A stretch of 64,000 nt of DNA from JAFMJV01 sp963800275 (GCA_963800275.1 CAWDAI010000003.1:1-64000); one strand, 5' to 3'; positions 28,300 through 37,776 are shown, numbered from the stretch's first letter. The notes: generated by a model not told the origin, from the letters alone. Translations and numbers: made by a program.

Positions 28300-29169
28300 C
28301 TAGAAGCCGCCCGAGGGAGTACTGCTACGGGGGCGCGGGCCGTTGCCGCTGGTCGCCGGCGCCGGCGACCCCGCATAGCCATAGCCGCGGGTGGTGGTCG
28401 AGGTGCGAGGCGCCACCACACGGGCACTCTCGGCGCGCAGGGTGTCGACGATCGAGGAGCGGACGGCAGAGGCCTCGGGGGCGCCGGTGGACTTGGCCGC
28501 GGTCTCGGACGTGCCGATGGCCGGCGTGGGGCGGGCGCCGGACGACGGGCTCACCGAGGGCGTGGCGGCGGCGGGCGCGGCCGGGGTCGCCGGCTTGGGC
28601 TCCGGCGCCGGCTCGGGGCGTGCCGGGTCGCCGCCTCGCAGTGGAGCGCTGCCGCGGATGGTCTCAGAGGCATCCTTGGGGGCCTCGGTGAGCATGTGCA
28701 TCTCACCCTCGACCGAGGCGCCCTCGTGGAGCATCAGCTTGTAGGTCTCGACGCGACCGCTGATGCGGCCACTGGCCTGCGCTTCCAGGCGCTCGCGGCA
28801 CGTCAGGTTGCCGGTGAACTCGCCCGCGATGATGGCCTCGTCCACGATGACGTCGGCCTCGACCTTGGCGCCGTCCTCGATGCGGACCTGCACCGCCTCG
28901 ATGCGTCCCTTGATCGAGCCCATGACCACGACGGTCCCGCGCGAGGTGAAGGTGCCCTCCAGGTGGTCATCCTTGGCGATGACCGAATCGTCGGGACCGG
29001 GACCAGCGGCCCGGGGGCCGGGTTGGGTCGGGGTGGCGGCGGAGGTCTCGGGGCTGGCCGAGCCGTAGGCCGGCATCACGGGCTTGGGAGGCTGAGGGGG
29101 CAGCTCGCGCATGCCGATGGGCGCGTTCGACTCGTCGGCTGCAGGCTTGTCCGCGGACTGACTGAACAT
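28300..29169 (-). CDS. Bactofilin (polymer-forming cytoskeletal protein)
   Basis: 289 residues. A Pro-rich head (about 1-60) and a long Ala/Pro/Ser/Thr tail (from about 170) flank a DUF583/bactofilin beta-helix core with repeating turns such as DDHLEGTFTSRG, GSIKGRIEA, GEFTGNLTCRERLEAQASGRISGRV. Bactofilins polymerise without nucleotides at the inner membrane face. The ATG at 29169 follows GGAGGAG. A second protein with similar features, fused to membrane helices, is encoded at 53493-54566. The unusually long disordered tail may mediate interactions. Confidence 0.85.
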   Translation of the reverse strand: MFSQSADKPAADESNAPIGMRELPPQPPKPVMPAYGSASPETSAATPTQPGPRAAGPGPDDSVIAKDDHLEGTFTSRGTVVVMGSIKGRIEAVQVRIEDGAKVEADVIVDEAIIAGEFTGNLTCRERLEAQASGRISGRVETYKLMLHEGASVEGEMHMLTEAPKDASETIRGSAPLRGGDPARPEPAPEPKPATPAAPAAATPSVSPSSGARPTPAIGTSETAAKSTGAPEASAVRSSIVDTLRAESARVVAPRTSTTTRGYGYAGSPAPATSGNGPRPRSSTPSGGF

Positions 29170-29496
29170 GGCTCCTCCTGGAAGTAGGACGCCAGTGTAG
29201 GTCTCGTCCGCCGCCCTTCCGGCGCTCGGAGGCGAGCGAACCCGCCTTCGTGGTGACCGAACGCCACACATAGCAGCATGGACGGCACCGATGCACCCCG
29301 GAGTGACCTCGCGATGAGCCATCGGTACCGGGTCCGCGCCAGGACCCCGGTACCCGTGCCGGGCCTCGGACGTAGTCCGAAGTGGATGATGCTGAGGGCC
29401 ACCCAGTGCTGCTACTCTCGCGCAAGCGGGACGATGTGGCCGAGGTATCCGTTCGCCAGATGGTCGTCCGACAAAACGTAGAGAGGGTAAGAACGT
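29170..29496. other. Spacer between divergent bactofilin and membrane-protein genes
   Basis: 327 bases holding the regulatory regions of two divergent genes. A TACACT box lies on the minus strand near 29192-29197 for the bactofilin. I see no tandem repeat and no credible gene. Confidence 0.5.
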
Positions 29497-30033
29497 ATGA
29501 AACGACCGATCGGTGTGGTGCTCCTCGCAGCAGGCGCGGGGCTGCTCGTGCTGTACAACCTGTACCAGATGCTGGTCTACCTCGGCATCGTCAACTTCGA
29601 GATCCTGGGCCGGGCGGTCTCGTATCCCGACGCCCAGTGGGGCATGGCCCTGTGGACCCTGCTGATCGCGGCCATCTGGGCCTGGGTCGCCATCGGCTTC
29701 TGGAACCTGCGTGCCTATGCCATCTCCTTCGGCATCTTCATCAGCCTGTTCACGCTGATCTGGGGCTTCTTCTCGATCCTGTTCGGCGGTACCGCTGAGT
29801 TCGCCACCGTCGGCTGGCTGCTCGCCGGCGCCATCTACCTGTACCTCAGCTACCCCGGCGTGCAGCAGGCGTTCATCGCCAACGAGCGCTCCAGGCTGAC
29901 GCCGGAGCAGCTGGCGGCCATGGAGCAGCTCGAGGCCGCCAACGCGGCCGCGGCTGCCAAGCCGGCCCCGGGCATGGGCGCTCCGGCCCCCGCGCCGACC
30001 TCCACGCCACCGAGCACTCCCAACACCCAGTAG
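29497..30033 (+). CDS. Small four-helix membrane protein, unknown function
   Basis: 178 residues. Hydrophobic helices at about 5-25, 45-68, 70-92 and 98-118; then a charged segment starting NERSRLTPEQLAAMEQLE and a Pro/Ala/Thr tail. The helices are followed by a short predicted cytoplasmic helix. GAGAGGG upstream serves as a weak ribosome site. No family recognised. It ends at a strong hairpin and is convergent with the AroE-like gene. Confidence 0.65.
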   Translation: MKRPIGVVLLAAGAGLLVLYNLYQMLVYLGIVNFEILGRAVSYPDAQWGMALWTLLIAAIWAWVAIGFWNLRAYAISFGIFISLFTLIWGFFSILFGGTAEFATVGWLLAGAIYLYLSYPGVQQAFIANERSRLTPEQLAAMEQLEAANAAAAAKPAPGMGAPAPAPTSTPPSTPNTQ

Positions 30034-30038
30034 TCAGC

Positions 30039-30057
30039 GCGCGGCGCATCGCCGCGC
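30039..30057. terminator. Hairpin between convergent genes
   Basis: A perfect 8-bp stem GCGCGGCG / CGCCGCGC with a 3-base loop immediately follows the stop at 30033. It has no T-run. A second, longer stem with gcgacgcccg and cgggcgtcgtcgc lies just beyond (about 30071-30114) and could serve the opposite strand. Confidence 0.55.
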
Positions 30058-30120
30058 ACCACGCACCAGCGACGCCCGTCGAGACCGAGCCAGGTCCGGC
30101 GGGCGTCGTCGCTCCTGGCG

Positions 30121-30957
30121 TCAGCCGCCGAGTGCCCGGATCATCACCTCCAGCGGCGCTGGCCGACCCGTCCAGGCCTCGAAGCCGGCAGCGCCCTGGC
30201 GCGCCAACATGCCCAGGCCATCGATGGTGCGGTGGCCCCGCGTGGCCGCGAAGCGCAGAAAGGCCGATTCCGACGTCTCGGGGTTGAGGTCGCACACCAC
30301 GGTCGCGGTCGACAGCGCCTCGAGGTCGACATCGACGCGGGCCTGGGCTGCGTCGCCGGTGCCCATGCCCACTGGCGTGCAGTCCACCAGCACATCGCAC
30401 GGCGGCACCGCGAGGGTGCCCGCCCACGGCAGGCCCGCGGCCTCGGTCTCGGTATGGGTGGCGAGGATATCCACCAATCCATCGCGCCGGCCCGCGTTCC
30501 GTCCGGCGACGGTGACTCGTCGGGCGCCCGCGAGTGCCAGCTCCACGGCCACGGCCCGAGCCGCGCCGCCGGCGCCGAGCAAGACCACGTCCAGGCCGGC
30601 CGGGTCGATGCCCTCGTCGCGGAGCGACCAGACGAAGCCGGACCCATCGGTGTTGGAGCCGATGAGCCGACCATCCGCCTGGCGCACGATCGTGTTGCAG
30701 GCGCCGCTGATCTCAGCCGATGGCTCCAGCCCGTCGAGCAAGGGGATCACGGCCACCTTGTGGGGGATGGTGCAGTTAAGCCCTCCGAAGCCGAAGAGCC
30801 GTGCCGCCTCGATCGCGCGCGGGAGGTCCTCCGACTGCACCCGGATGTCGAGATAGCGCCAGTCGAGACCGGCGTGCTCGAAGGCTGCGTTCTGCATGGT
30901 CGAGGTGGGATTGCCCTCGACGGGATCACCGAAGACGGCGACGTACTGGGTGGTCAT
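30121..30957 (-). CDS. Shikimate dehydrogenase-like NAD(P)-dependent oxidoreductase
   Basis: 278 residues with AroE architecture: catalytic Lys in LNCTIPHKVAV, catalytic Asp in GSNTDGSGF, nucleotide loop LLGAGGAARA and NPTRT-region DLNPETSESAF. The N-terminal substrate motif is GDPVEGNPTSTMQN, in which GNPTS replaces the serine-bearing HSLSP of true AroE, so shikimate binding is questionable. It is more likely a paralogue acting on a related polyol or quinate-like compound, in keeping with its neighbours: a Gfo/Idh/MocA dehydrogenase 68 bases upstream and a divergent FGGY kinase. A role in aromatic amino acid synthesis cannot be excluded. Confidence 0.7.
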   Translation of the reverse strand: MTTQYVAVFGDPVEGNPTSTMQNAAFEHAGLDWRYLDIRVQSEDLPRAIEAARLFGFGGLNCTIPHKVAVIPLLDGLEPSAEISGACNTIVRQADGRLIGSNTDGSGFVWSLRDEGIDPAGLDVVLLGAGGAARAVAVELALAGARRVTVAGRNAGRRDGLVDILATHTETEAAGLPWAGTLAVPPCDVLVDCTPVGMGTGDAAQARVDVDLEALSTATVVCDLNPETSESAFLRFAATRGHRTIDGLGMLARQGAAGFEAWTGRPAPLEVMIRALGG

Positions 30958-31025
30958 GGCGTGTCTCTCCTCCCCCCGCGATGGTGATGACGACCATCAT
31001 GACGCGGCGAGGGAGCCGGCGTCTC

Positions 31026-32291
31026 TCAGCGGGTGAGGGCGACGACGCTTCCGCTGCGGCGTGCCTCTTCCGCCGCCCACACCACCCGGTGCGTGCGCAG
31101 GCTCTCGTGAGCGTCGGTGGGCAGGTCCGACCAGTGCCCGCGGCGGAGCGCGGCCAGGAAGGCGCGCACCAGCTCCTCGTCGGCGTCGTCGTGGGTGCTG
31201 ACCGGAGCCTCCCCAGGACGCGCCAGGCCGGGCAGCTCGACCGTCGTGCTGGAACCGTCCCGGAAGCGGTACAGCTCGATCGCGTTGCCCACGATGTCGA
31301 GATGGCCGCGGCTGCCCCCGATGCGCGTCATGCGCCCGGCCCTGGGCGTGAATGCCGTGAGCGTGAAGCTGGCCACCGCGCCGGACTCGTACTCGATGTT
31401 CACCACCTGGTGGTCGAGGACGTCGTTGTCACAGCGGTAGACGCAGCGGCCGTAGGGTCCTTCCCGCAGGGCCGCCTCCAGCGCCTCCCGCGTGTGGATG
31501 TCGGTGACCACCGTGAGCGGCCACGTCCAGGGGTCGGGACCGTCGAGCGCGCCCAGGTAGAAGCGCCAGGCGGAGAAGGGGCAAGCGGCCTCGGCCGCGC
31601 AATCGAAGCAGCGCTCGCCCGCTCCCACCGGCGCCCGCTGGGGGCGGAATTCGTAGAGCCCGCCGAACGAGGACACGCGCGTCGCCGGTGAACCGACGAT
31701 GTGCGAGAGCCAGTCGATGTCGTGACAGCTCTTGGTCAGCAGCACCGGCCCCGATGCCGCTTCGTGACGCCAGCTGCCACGGACGTACGAGTGGGTGAAG
31801 TGCCAGTCACCCACCGGCTCGAGATGCTGGACCGACACGATCTCACCGATGCCGTGATCCCCGAGGAGCGCCTCGACCGCACGCGTGACCGGTGCGTAGC
31901 GCAGGACATGGGCCACCACGAGGTGTGCCCCGCTGGCGTCGGCAGCGGCCACGATCCTGCGGGCGTCGGCTTCGTTCTGGGCCATGGGCTTCTCGAGCAG
32001 GACGTCATAGCCCAGCTCGAGGAGGGCCACCGCAGGTTCGGTGTGCAGGTGGTCTGGCGTGGAAACCACGGCGGCGTCGGCGAGGCGGCCGAGCGTGGCG
32101 AGCTCGGTCCAGTCACCCACACGCTGCTGCGTGGGGACACCGGCGGCGTCACCCAGCCGATCCCGTCGCGCCGACTTGGGGTCGGCCACGGCCACGATGC
32201 GAGCGCCCTGGGCCAGGGCCAGCTGGGCATAGCGCAGGCCACGTTCACCGGCACCCACGATGATGAGCGAGACAGCCGCGTCGGCCGACAT
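31026..32291 (-). CDS. Gfo/Idh/MocA-family oxidoreductase
   Basis: 421 residues. An N-terminal Rossmann fold with VGAGERGLRYA and the conserved EKPMAQN segment near 100 (Lys of the catalytic triad) is followed by the alpha/beta substrate domain, with KSCHDIDWLSHIVG (His/Asp catalytic pair). It would oxidise or reduce a sugar, inositol or sugar acid with NAD(P). A CFDC...CPF cysteine group near 222-232 is unusual for this fold but known in some members. It is encoded upstream of the AroE-like gene, probably in one transcript, and divergent from an FGGY kinase 95 bases away. Substrate unknown. Confidence 0.8.
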   Translation of the reverse strand: MSADAAVSLIIVGAGERGLRYAQLALAQGARIVAVADPKSARRDRLGDAAGVPTQQRVGDWTELATLGRLADAAVVSTPDHLHTEPAVALLELGYDVLLEKPMAQNEADARRIVAAADASGAHLVVAHVLRYAPVTRAVEALLGDHGIGEIVSVQHLEPVGDWHFTHSYVRGSWRHEAASGPVLLTKSCHDIDWLSHIVGSPATRVSSFGGLYEFRPQRAPVGAGERCFDCAAEAACPFSAWRFYLGALDGPDPWTWPLTVVTDIHTREALEAALREGPYGRCVYRCDNDVLDHQVVNIEYESGAVASFTLTAFTPRAGRMTRIGGSRGHLDIVGNAIELYRFRDGSSTTVELPGLARPGEAPVSTHDDADEELVRAFLAALRRGHWSDLPTDAHESLRTHRVVWAAEEARRSGSVVALTR

Positions 32292-32370
32292 CCGCGATCC
32301 TCACGATCAGACCGACCTGCCATCAGCTGGGGGCGGTCGCTTCGCCCATCTTCGCACGAGGGTCAGCGCG

Positions 32371-32376
32371 TATGCT
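32371..32376 (+). promoter_or_regulatory. Candidate -10 box (TATGCT) of the FGGY kinase gene
   Basis: TATGCT ends 10 bases before the ATG at 32387 and contains the competing upstream ATG at 32372, so the later ATG is preferred. Confidence 0.4.
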
Positions 32377-32386
32377 CGATGACACC

Positions 32387-33871
32387 ATGTCCGTGCGACC
32401 ACTCATCCTGGCCATCGACCAGGGCACCAGCAACACCAAGGCCATCCTCGTCGACGAAGGCGGCGTCGTCGTTGGCGCGGCCGCGCGGCGGATGGACATC
32501 GAATACCCGCGGCCCGGCTGGGTACAGCAGGATGCGAACGCCATCTGGACTGCGGTGCGTGATTGCATCGACGAGGTGCTGACAGCAGCCGGCTCCCCTG
32601 CCCTGGCCGGGGTCGGCATCTCCAACCAGCGCGAGTCGGGCGTGGCCTGGGAGCGGGCGAGCGGGACGCCGGTGGGACCGGTCGTGACCTGGCAGTGCCG
32701 GCGATCGGCGCAGCTCTGTGACCAGCTCCGCGGTGCAGGTCGGGCTGCGCAGATCCAGGCGCGGACCGGCCTGCCGCTGGATCCAGGGTTCACCGCGGGC
32801 AAGTGGCGTTGGCTGCTGGACCAGGTGCCGGACGGGGCGGCACGGGCGGCTGCCGGCGACATCCTGCTGGGCACCGTCGATTCGTGGGTGCTATGGCACC
32901 TCACCGGCGGGACGGTCCATGCCACGGATGTGAGCAACGCCTCGCGCACGCAGCTGATGGACCTCGACACGCTGACCTGGGACCCGTGGCTGGGCGAGGC
33001 CTTCGGGTTGCCCCTGGCTGCCCTGCCGAAGATCCGGCCATCGAGCGCGCGGTTCGGGGAGACGGTGGCCACGAGCGCCCTGCCGGCCGGAGTGCCCGTG
33101 GGATCCCTGGTGGGCGATTCGCATGCGGCGCTGTTCGGTCATGCCGGGTTCCAGCCGGGCGCGATCAAGGCCACCTACGGCACCGGCTCGTCCCTGATGA
33201 TGCCCACGCCCACGCGGCTCGACTCCGACTCGGGGCTGGCCGCCACCGTGGCCTGGGGCCTGGCCGGCGGCACCACCTACGCGCTGGAGGGCAACATCAA
33301 CGTCACCGGCGCGGCCGTGCAGTGGCTGGCCGACTTCGTGGGGCTCGAGGGGCCGACGGCCGTGGCCTCGATGGCGGCATCGGTGCCGACCACCGAGGGC
33401 ATCTACCTGGTGCCCGCCTTCACGGGCCTCGGAGCGCCGCACTGGGACGACGCGGCGCGGGGCCTGGTCAGCGGGCTAACCCGAGGCTCGACGCTGCCCC
33501 AGCTGGCGCGAGCGGCCGTCGACTCGATCGCCTACCAGGTGCGCGACGTCTTCGAAGCCATGCAGACAGCCTCGGGAGGCGCCCTGCAGGTGCTGATGGT
33601 CGACGGCGGCGTGACCCGCAACGAGCAGCTCATGCGCTTCCAGGCCGACATCCTGGGCGTGCCCGTCCAGCGCAACGACACGCCCGAGCTCTCGGCCATG
33701 GGTGCGGCCTACCTGGCCGGACTGTCCACCGGCGTGTGGGCGTCGATCGACGAGCTCGCGGCCTTGCCGCGCACCATCGATACCTTCGAGCCGACGATGG
33801 GCGCCGCTGAACGGGCTCGCCTCGTCGATGGCTGGCAGGACGCGCTGGCGAGGACGACCCTGCATCCGTAG
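32387..33871 (+). CDS. FGGY-family carbohydrate kinase, glycerol kinase-like
   Basis: 494 residues. Motifs: AIDQGTSNTKAILV (phosphate 1), ISNQRES (glycerol kinase has NQRET), KATYGTGSSLMM (phosphate 2), INVTGAAVQWL, AFTGLGAPHWDDAARG and VDGGVTRNEQLMRFQADILG. The overall plan is nearest glycerol kinases, but nearby sugar/polyol genes and the changes in the binding motifs leave erythritol- or other polyol kinases possible. The transketolase/ABC transporter operon follows 393 bases downstream under its own promoter. Confidence 0.8.
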   Translation: MSVRPLILAIDQGTSNTKAILVDEGGVVVGAAARRMDIEYPRPGWVQQDANAIWTAVRDCIDEVLTAAGSPALAGVGISNQRESGVAWERASGTPVGPVVTWQCRRSAQLCDQLRGAGRAAQIQARTGLPLDPGFTAGKWRWLLDQVPDGAARAAAGDILLGTVDSWVLWHLTGGTVHATDVSNASRTQLMDLDTLTWDPWLGEAFGLPLAALPKIRPSSARFGETVATSALPAGVPVGSLVGDSHAALFGHAGFQPGAIKATYGTGSSLMMPTPTRLDSDSGLAATVAWGLAGGTTYALEGNINVTGAAVQWLADFVGLEGPTAVASMAASVPTTEGIYLVPAFTGLGAPHWDDAARGLVSGLTRGSTLPQLARAAVDSIAYQVRDVFEAMQTASGGALQVLMVDGGVTRNEQLMRFQADILGVPVQRNDTPELSAMGAAYLAGLSTGVWASIDELAALPRTIDTFEPTMGAAERARLVDGWQDALARTTLHP

Positions 33872-34019
33872 CAGACTGGGTCGGTCAGGGCACGTCACAG
33901 CGCTCGGCGGACATCAGCAGCTGGTGCCGGCTTCGCTCGAGGCTGATGCCGGTCTCGCTCGACGCCCGTGGGAGGCCCCGCACACCAGGCGCGTGACACG
34001 ACCCGTGGCCGGCAGTTGC

Positions 34020-34165
34020 GTGCCTCCCAGGCAACCGCGCGCCGAGACGAGGCGCCAACGGGCGCCGCGAAGAGCAGCCCAGAGGCATACGAGTCGAGAT
34101 GAGACCCCTCAGGCCAACCGGGCGCCGAGAAGACCCCCGGGCAACCGCGCGTCGAGCGTACCCTG
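34020..34165 (+). repeat. Imperfect repeats in the 33.87-34.26 kb spacer
   Basis: Segments of the type caggcaaccgcgcgccgaga recur in drifted form (caggccaaccgggcgccgaga, gggcaaccgcgcgtcgagcg). Before them, gccggcttcgctcgaggctg is echoed by gccggtctcgctcgacgccc at 33926-33970. The spacer ends in the promoter described at 34181. Confidence 0.5.
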
Positions 34166-34180
34166 AGACGTGACTGCCTC

Positions 34181-34210
34181 TTGACACATGCAGGGCTGCA
34201 TACCTATGCT
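34181..34210 (+). promoter_or_regulatory. Sigma-70-type promoter of the transketolase/ABC transporter operon
   Basis: Consensus -35 TTGACA (34181-34186), 18-base spacer, -10 TATGCT (34205-34210), about 55 bases before the first start codon. Confidence 0.75.
34188..34201 (+). promoter_or_regulatory. Palindrome in the promoter spacer, candidate operator
   Basis: ATGCAG-GG-CTGCAT is a perfect 6+6 inverted repeat lying between the -35 and -10 boxes, where a bound regulator would block or reshape polymerase binding. Confidence 0.5.
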
Positions 34211-34215
34211 CCTAC

Positions 34216-34239
34216 TGTCCATCCGGGCCTGAATGGACA
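34216..34239 (+). promoter_or_regulatory. Inverted repeat at the transcription start, candidate SorC operator
   Basis: TGTCCAT and ATGGACA form a perfect 7-bp inverted repeat 10 bases apart, just downstream of the -10 box. The SorC-type regulator encoded in this operon (36065-37090) is the obvious candidate ligand. Confidence 0.55.
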
Positions 34240-34264
34240 TTCACGGACTGTTACGAGGAGAGGG

Positions 34265-35117
34265 ATGGCGACGGTCACGGCCGATCCGGCCGAGTTGGCA
34301 GAGGTGTTGCGCCAGCGCGCGATCGACGTGCGACTGCGCGACATGGAGATCGTGCACGGCGCAGGGCTGGGCCACATCGGCGGCGAGTTCAGCGCCACGG
34401 ACATCCTGGTCACACTCTTCTTCGGGGGCGTGCTGCAGCTACGATCCGGCCAAACCCGACGACCCCGATCGCGATCGCTTCGTGCTCAGCAAGGGCCATT
34501 CCGCCGCGGCGCTCTACACGACACTGGCCAAGGCCGGCTACTTCGACGAGGCCGAGCTCGACACCTTCCTCCAGCCCCTCTCGCGCCTCAACGGCCACCC
34601 CGACCGCAACAAGGTGCCTGGCGTGGAGACCAACACCGGGCCCCTCGGCCACGGTTTCCCGGTCGCGGTGGGCATCGCCCTTTCGGGCCAGCTCGACGGG
34701 GCCGAGCGGCGCACCTTCGTGCTCACCGGCGACGGCGAGCTGCAGGAAGGCTCGATGTGGGAGGCGGCCATGGCGGCCGGCCACTTCGGTCTGGACAAAC
34801 TCATCTGCATCGTCGACCGCAACCGCCTGCAGCAGGGCGATCGCACCGAGACCACGATGGGCCTCGATCCCCTGCCGGACAAGTTCGCGGCCTTCGGCTG
34901 GGCCGTGCGCGAGGTCGACGGCAACGACCCGGCTGCCTTGCTGGAGGCCTTCGCCGCCCTCCCCTTCGAGCCGGGCAAGCCCAACTGCCTGATCGCCAAC
35001 ACCACCAAGGGCAAGGGCGTCTCCTTCATCGAGGACCGGGCTGGCTGGCATCACCGCATCCCCACCGACGAGGAGTACGAGCAGGCGGTGGCCGAGCTGG
35101 AAGGGAGCCGGGCATGA
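34265..35117 (+). CDS. Transketolase, N-terminal subunit (frameshifted)
   Basis: About 284 residues. Thiamine diphosphate-binding subunit of a two-gene transketolase: GLGHIGGEFSATDIL near the start, SKGHSAAALYTTLAKAGYF, GPLGHGFPVAVGIALSG, and the ThDP/Mg motif GDGELQEGSMWEA followed by DRNRLQ. The ATG at 34265 follows GAGGAGAGGG. The frame breaks near 34439 (CAGCTAC); dropping the C restores VLQYDPA and continuity. It moves two-carbon units between sugar phosphates, linking the transported substrate to the pentose phosphate pathway. First gene of the operon. Confidence 0.8.
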
Positions 35118-36063
35118 CCGGCCCCGGCACCGGCGCAGCTCTTCGATTGCCGCGACGCCTTCGCCGACGCGCTCACCGAGCTGGCCCGGCCGACCCGCGC
35201 GTGATCGCGGTGGTCAACGATTCGCTGGGCTCGACCAAGGTCTCCAAGATGGCCGCGGTCCTGCCGGACCAGGTCATCAACGTGGGCATCGCCGAGCAGA
35301 ACATGGTCGGCATCGGCGCCGGCCTGGCCAACGGCGGCAAGGTGCCCTTCGTCTGTGGCGCCAGCCCCTTCCTCACCGCACGCGGCCTCGAACAGATCAA
35401 GGTGGACGCCGCGTACAGCGGGTGCCAACGTCAAGCTCGTCGGCGTCAGCAGTGGCGTGGCCTACGGCGAACTGGGTCCGACCCATCACTCCATCGAGGA
35501 CCTCGCCTGGACGCGGGCCATCGACCGCCTGGTCGTGGTCGTGCCGGCCGACCCGATCGAGACGGCACAGGCCATCCGCGCGGCCTACGAGTATGGAGGG
35601 GCCGATCTTCGTCCGCACCAGCCGCATCGGGGTGCCCAACATCCATCCCGACGGCTACCGCTTCGAGATCGGCCGCGCTGCCCGCCTGCGCGAGGGCGGT
35701 GACGTCACGATCATCGCCAACGGGGTCATGGTCACGCGCGCTCTCGCCGCTGCCGATGCGCTCGCTGCCGAGGGCATCGAGGCCCGTGTGCTGAACATGG
35801 CCACGGTCGCTCCGCTCGATCGCGAAGCGGTGGTCGCAGCCGCACGCGAGACGGGCGGCATCGTCACCGTCGAGGAGGCCGTCGTTCGCGGTGGCCTTGG
35901 TGGCGCGGTGGCGGAGGTGGTGGTGCAGGAGCAGCCGACCCGGATGCGCATCCTGGGCTTCCCCGGCTTCTGCCCGACCGGCGGCCCGGCCTTCCTCTTC
36001 GAGCAGGCCGGACTGACGCCCGATGGCATCGCCGCCGGGGCGCATGAGGTCGTGGGCCGCTGA
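35114..36063 (+). CDS. Transketolase, C-terminal subunit (four frameshifts)
   Basis: About 316 residues after repair. Pyrimidine-binding and C-terminal domains: NDSLGSTKVSKM, INVGIAEQNMVGIGAGLA (with the cofactor-activating Glu), GELGPTHHSIEDLAWTRAI, FVRTSRIG and TVEEAVVRGGLGGAV. Four one-base errors are needed to explain the frames: CCCC near 35121-35125, GG for GGG near 35188, GGG for GG near 35420 and an extra G near 35596. All are in short homopolymers. Start ATG overlaps the N-subunit stop (ATGA). Pairs with the preceding subunit. Confidence 0.75.
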
Positions 36064-36064
36064 C

Positions 36065-37090
36065 ATGTCTCGGGCCGACGAGCTTCGCCTCATGACCCGC
36101 GTCGCGCGGCTCTACTACGACGTGGGGCTCAAGCAGCCGGAGATCGCCACGCGCCTGCGCCTGTCGCAGCCCAAGGTCAGCCGCCTGCTCAAGAGCGCCC
36201 AGGACGAGGGCATCGTGCGCATCAGCGTGCGTGCTGTGACCGGCACCAATCCCGAGCTGGAGGAGGCCTTCGAGGCCCGCTACGGCCTGACCGACATCGA
36301 GATCGTCGACATCTCCCACGACGACGATGCCGCCGCCGTGCGCGAACTCGGGGCGGCCGCCGCCTTCCACATGGAGACCACGGTGCGCTCGGGCGATGTC
36401 ATCGGCGTGTCCTCCTGGAGCGCCTCGCTGCTGGCCATGGTCAATGCCATGCACCCGGTGCCGGGCGTCAGTGACGTACGTGTGGTGCAGATCCTGGGCG
36501 GCGGCGGCGATCCCGGCGCGGAAGGTCACGCGACCCACCTGGTGCGACGCCTGGCCGACCTGCTCCACGGCGAGGGCACGTTCCTGCCAGCGCCGAGCAG
36601 CGTCGGATCGGCCGAGTCCCGGGACGTGCTCGTGCACGACCCGTTCGTGGCCCGCGCGATGTCGCTGTGGGACCACCTCGACGTGGCCTACGTCGGTATC
36701 GGCGGCCAGCAGCCATCCGGGTTGCTCGCCAGCAGTGGCAACGTCTTCTCGCCCGAGGAGCTGCGCACCGTGCGTGAGGCCGGGGGCGTGGGTGACATCG
36801 GCCTGCGCTACCTCCGGGCCGATGGCGCCCCGGTCGACACGCCCCTGCACGCGCGCGTCATCGGCATCGAGCTGGAGCAGCTGCGGCGCGTGCCGCGCTC
36901 GGTGGCGGTGGCCGGGGGTCCGGGCAAGACCGAAGCCATCCAGGCTGCCATCGCCGGCGGCTGGATCAACTTCCTCATCACCGACACCTTCACCGCGGAG
37001 CGCCTGCTCGGAGCAGCGCCCGCGCCGGATGCGATCAAGGGACCGACGGAGGAGCTCGTGGAGAAGACCCTGGGAGCGGAGACGAGATGA
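36065..37090 (+). CDS. SorC-family transcriptional regulator
   Basis: 341 residues. N-terminal helix-turn-helix (ARLYYDVGLKQPEIATRL, then LSQPKVSRLLK) and a C-terminal sugar-phosphate-sensing domain with GVSSWSASLLAMV and DVAYVGIGG. SorC/DeoR-type regulators respond to phosphorylated sugars or polyols. It is the third gene of the operon, starting 1 base after the transketolase stop, so it probably regulates its own operon through the palindromes at 34188-34239. EryD of erythritol catabolism belongs to the same family, which is suggestive only. Confidence 0.85.
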   Translation: MSRADELRLMTRVARLYYDVGLKQPEIATRLRLSQPKVSRLLKSAQDEGIVRISVRAVTGTNPELEEAFEARYGLTDIEIVDISHDDDAAAVRELGAAAAFHMETTVRSGDVIGVSSWSASLLAMVNAMHPVPGVSDVRVVQILGGGGDPGAEGHATHLVRRLADLLHGEGTFLPAPSSVGSAESRDVLVHDPFVARAMSLWDHLDVAYVGIGGQQPSGLLASSGNVFSPEELRTVREAGGVGDIGLRYLRADGAPVDTPLHARVIGIELEQLRRVPRSVAVAGGPGKTEAIQAAIAGGWINFLITDTFTAERLLGAAPAPDAIKGPTEELVEKTLGAETR

Positions 37091-37776
37091 GGGAGCGCTT
37101 CAGCCCCGGCCTGATCGCGGGCCTGGCGGCGATCGGGATCTTCGTCGTCGTGGCGGCGCTGTTCGGCTTCACGGTCGTGTCACAGGAGGAGGAGGCCGGC
37201 CTCACCGTCGAGTTCGACCCGGCGGCCTACGTGGCGGACAACTGGGAGGCGGTCCAGACCGCGCATCCGCGACAACGCCGTGCCCCTGGCTGACGTGCTC
37301 AACGCCATCGAGCCCGGGCCCGATGGCACCATCGCCACCGAGGAGCTCAAGCCGGTGGCCGAGGAGATGGGCTTGGTCACCACCGGTGACGCCCTCGTCT
37401 TCAGGGTCAACGGCAGCGCGACCGTCACCGACGTGGACATGGAGACGACCAAGGGCAGCATCGGCCTCGACGTAGAGGGCTATGAGGGCCCCATCAAGGT
37501 CCGAGCCTGGGTCGGCAGCCGTATCCCCAGTGACGAGTCGTCGATCCGTGATGCCTCCGGCTTCATCGAGTTCGGCGACTTTCGCGAGCAGACCGAATTC
37601 GGCAAGGTGGCCAAGGAGCTCAACAGCAAGGTGGTGGAGGGACTCTCGGAGATGGACTTCGAGAGTCTGGTCGGCCAGACGGTCGACTTCATCGGCGCCT
37701 TCACGCTGCGCACGTTCAACCAGCCCACGATCGACGTCAGCGAGATAACGCTCGTGCCCATCGAGCTGAGCCAGCG

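Noticed and set aside
34181..34264. Riboswitch or attenuator in the leader of the transketolase operon
   Set aside because: The region is short, and its palindromes fit operator sites better than an RNA aptamer; no terminator hairpin precedes the start codon.
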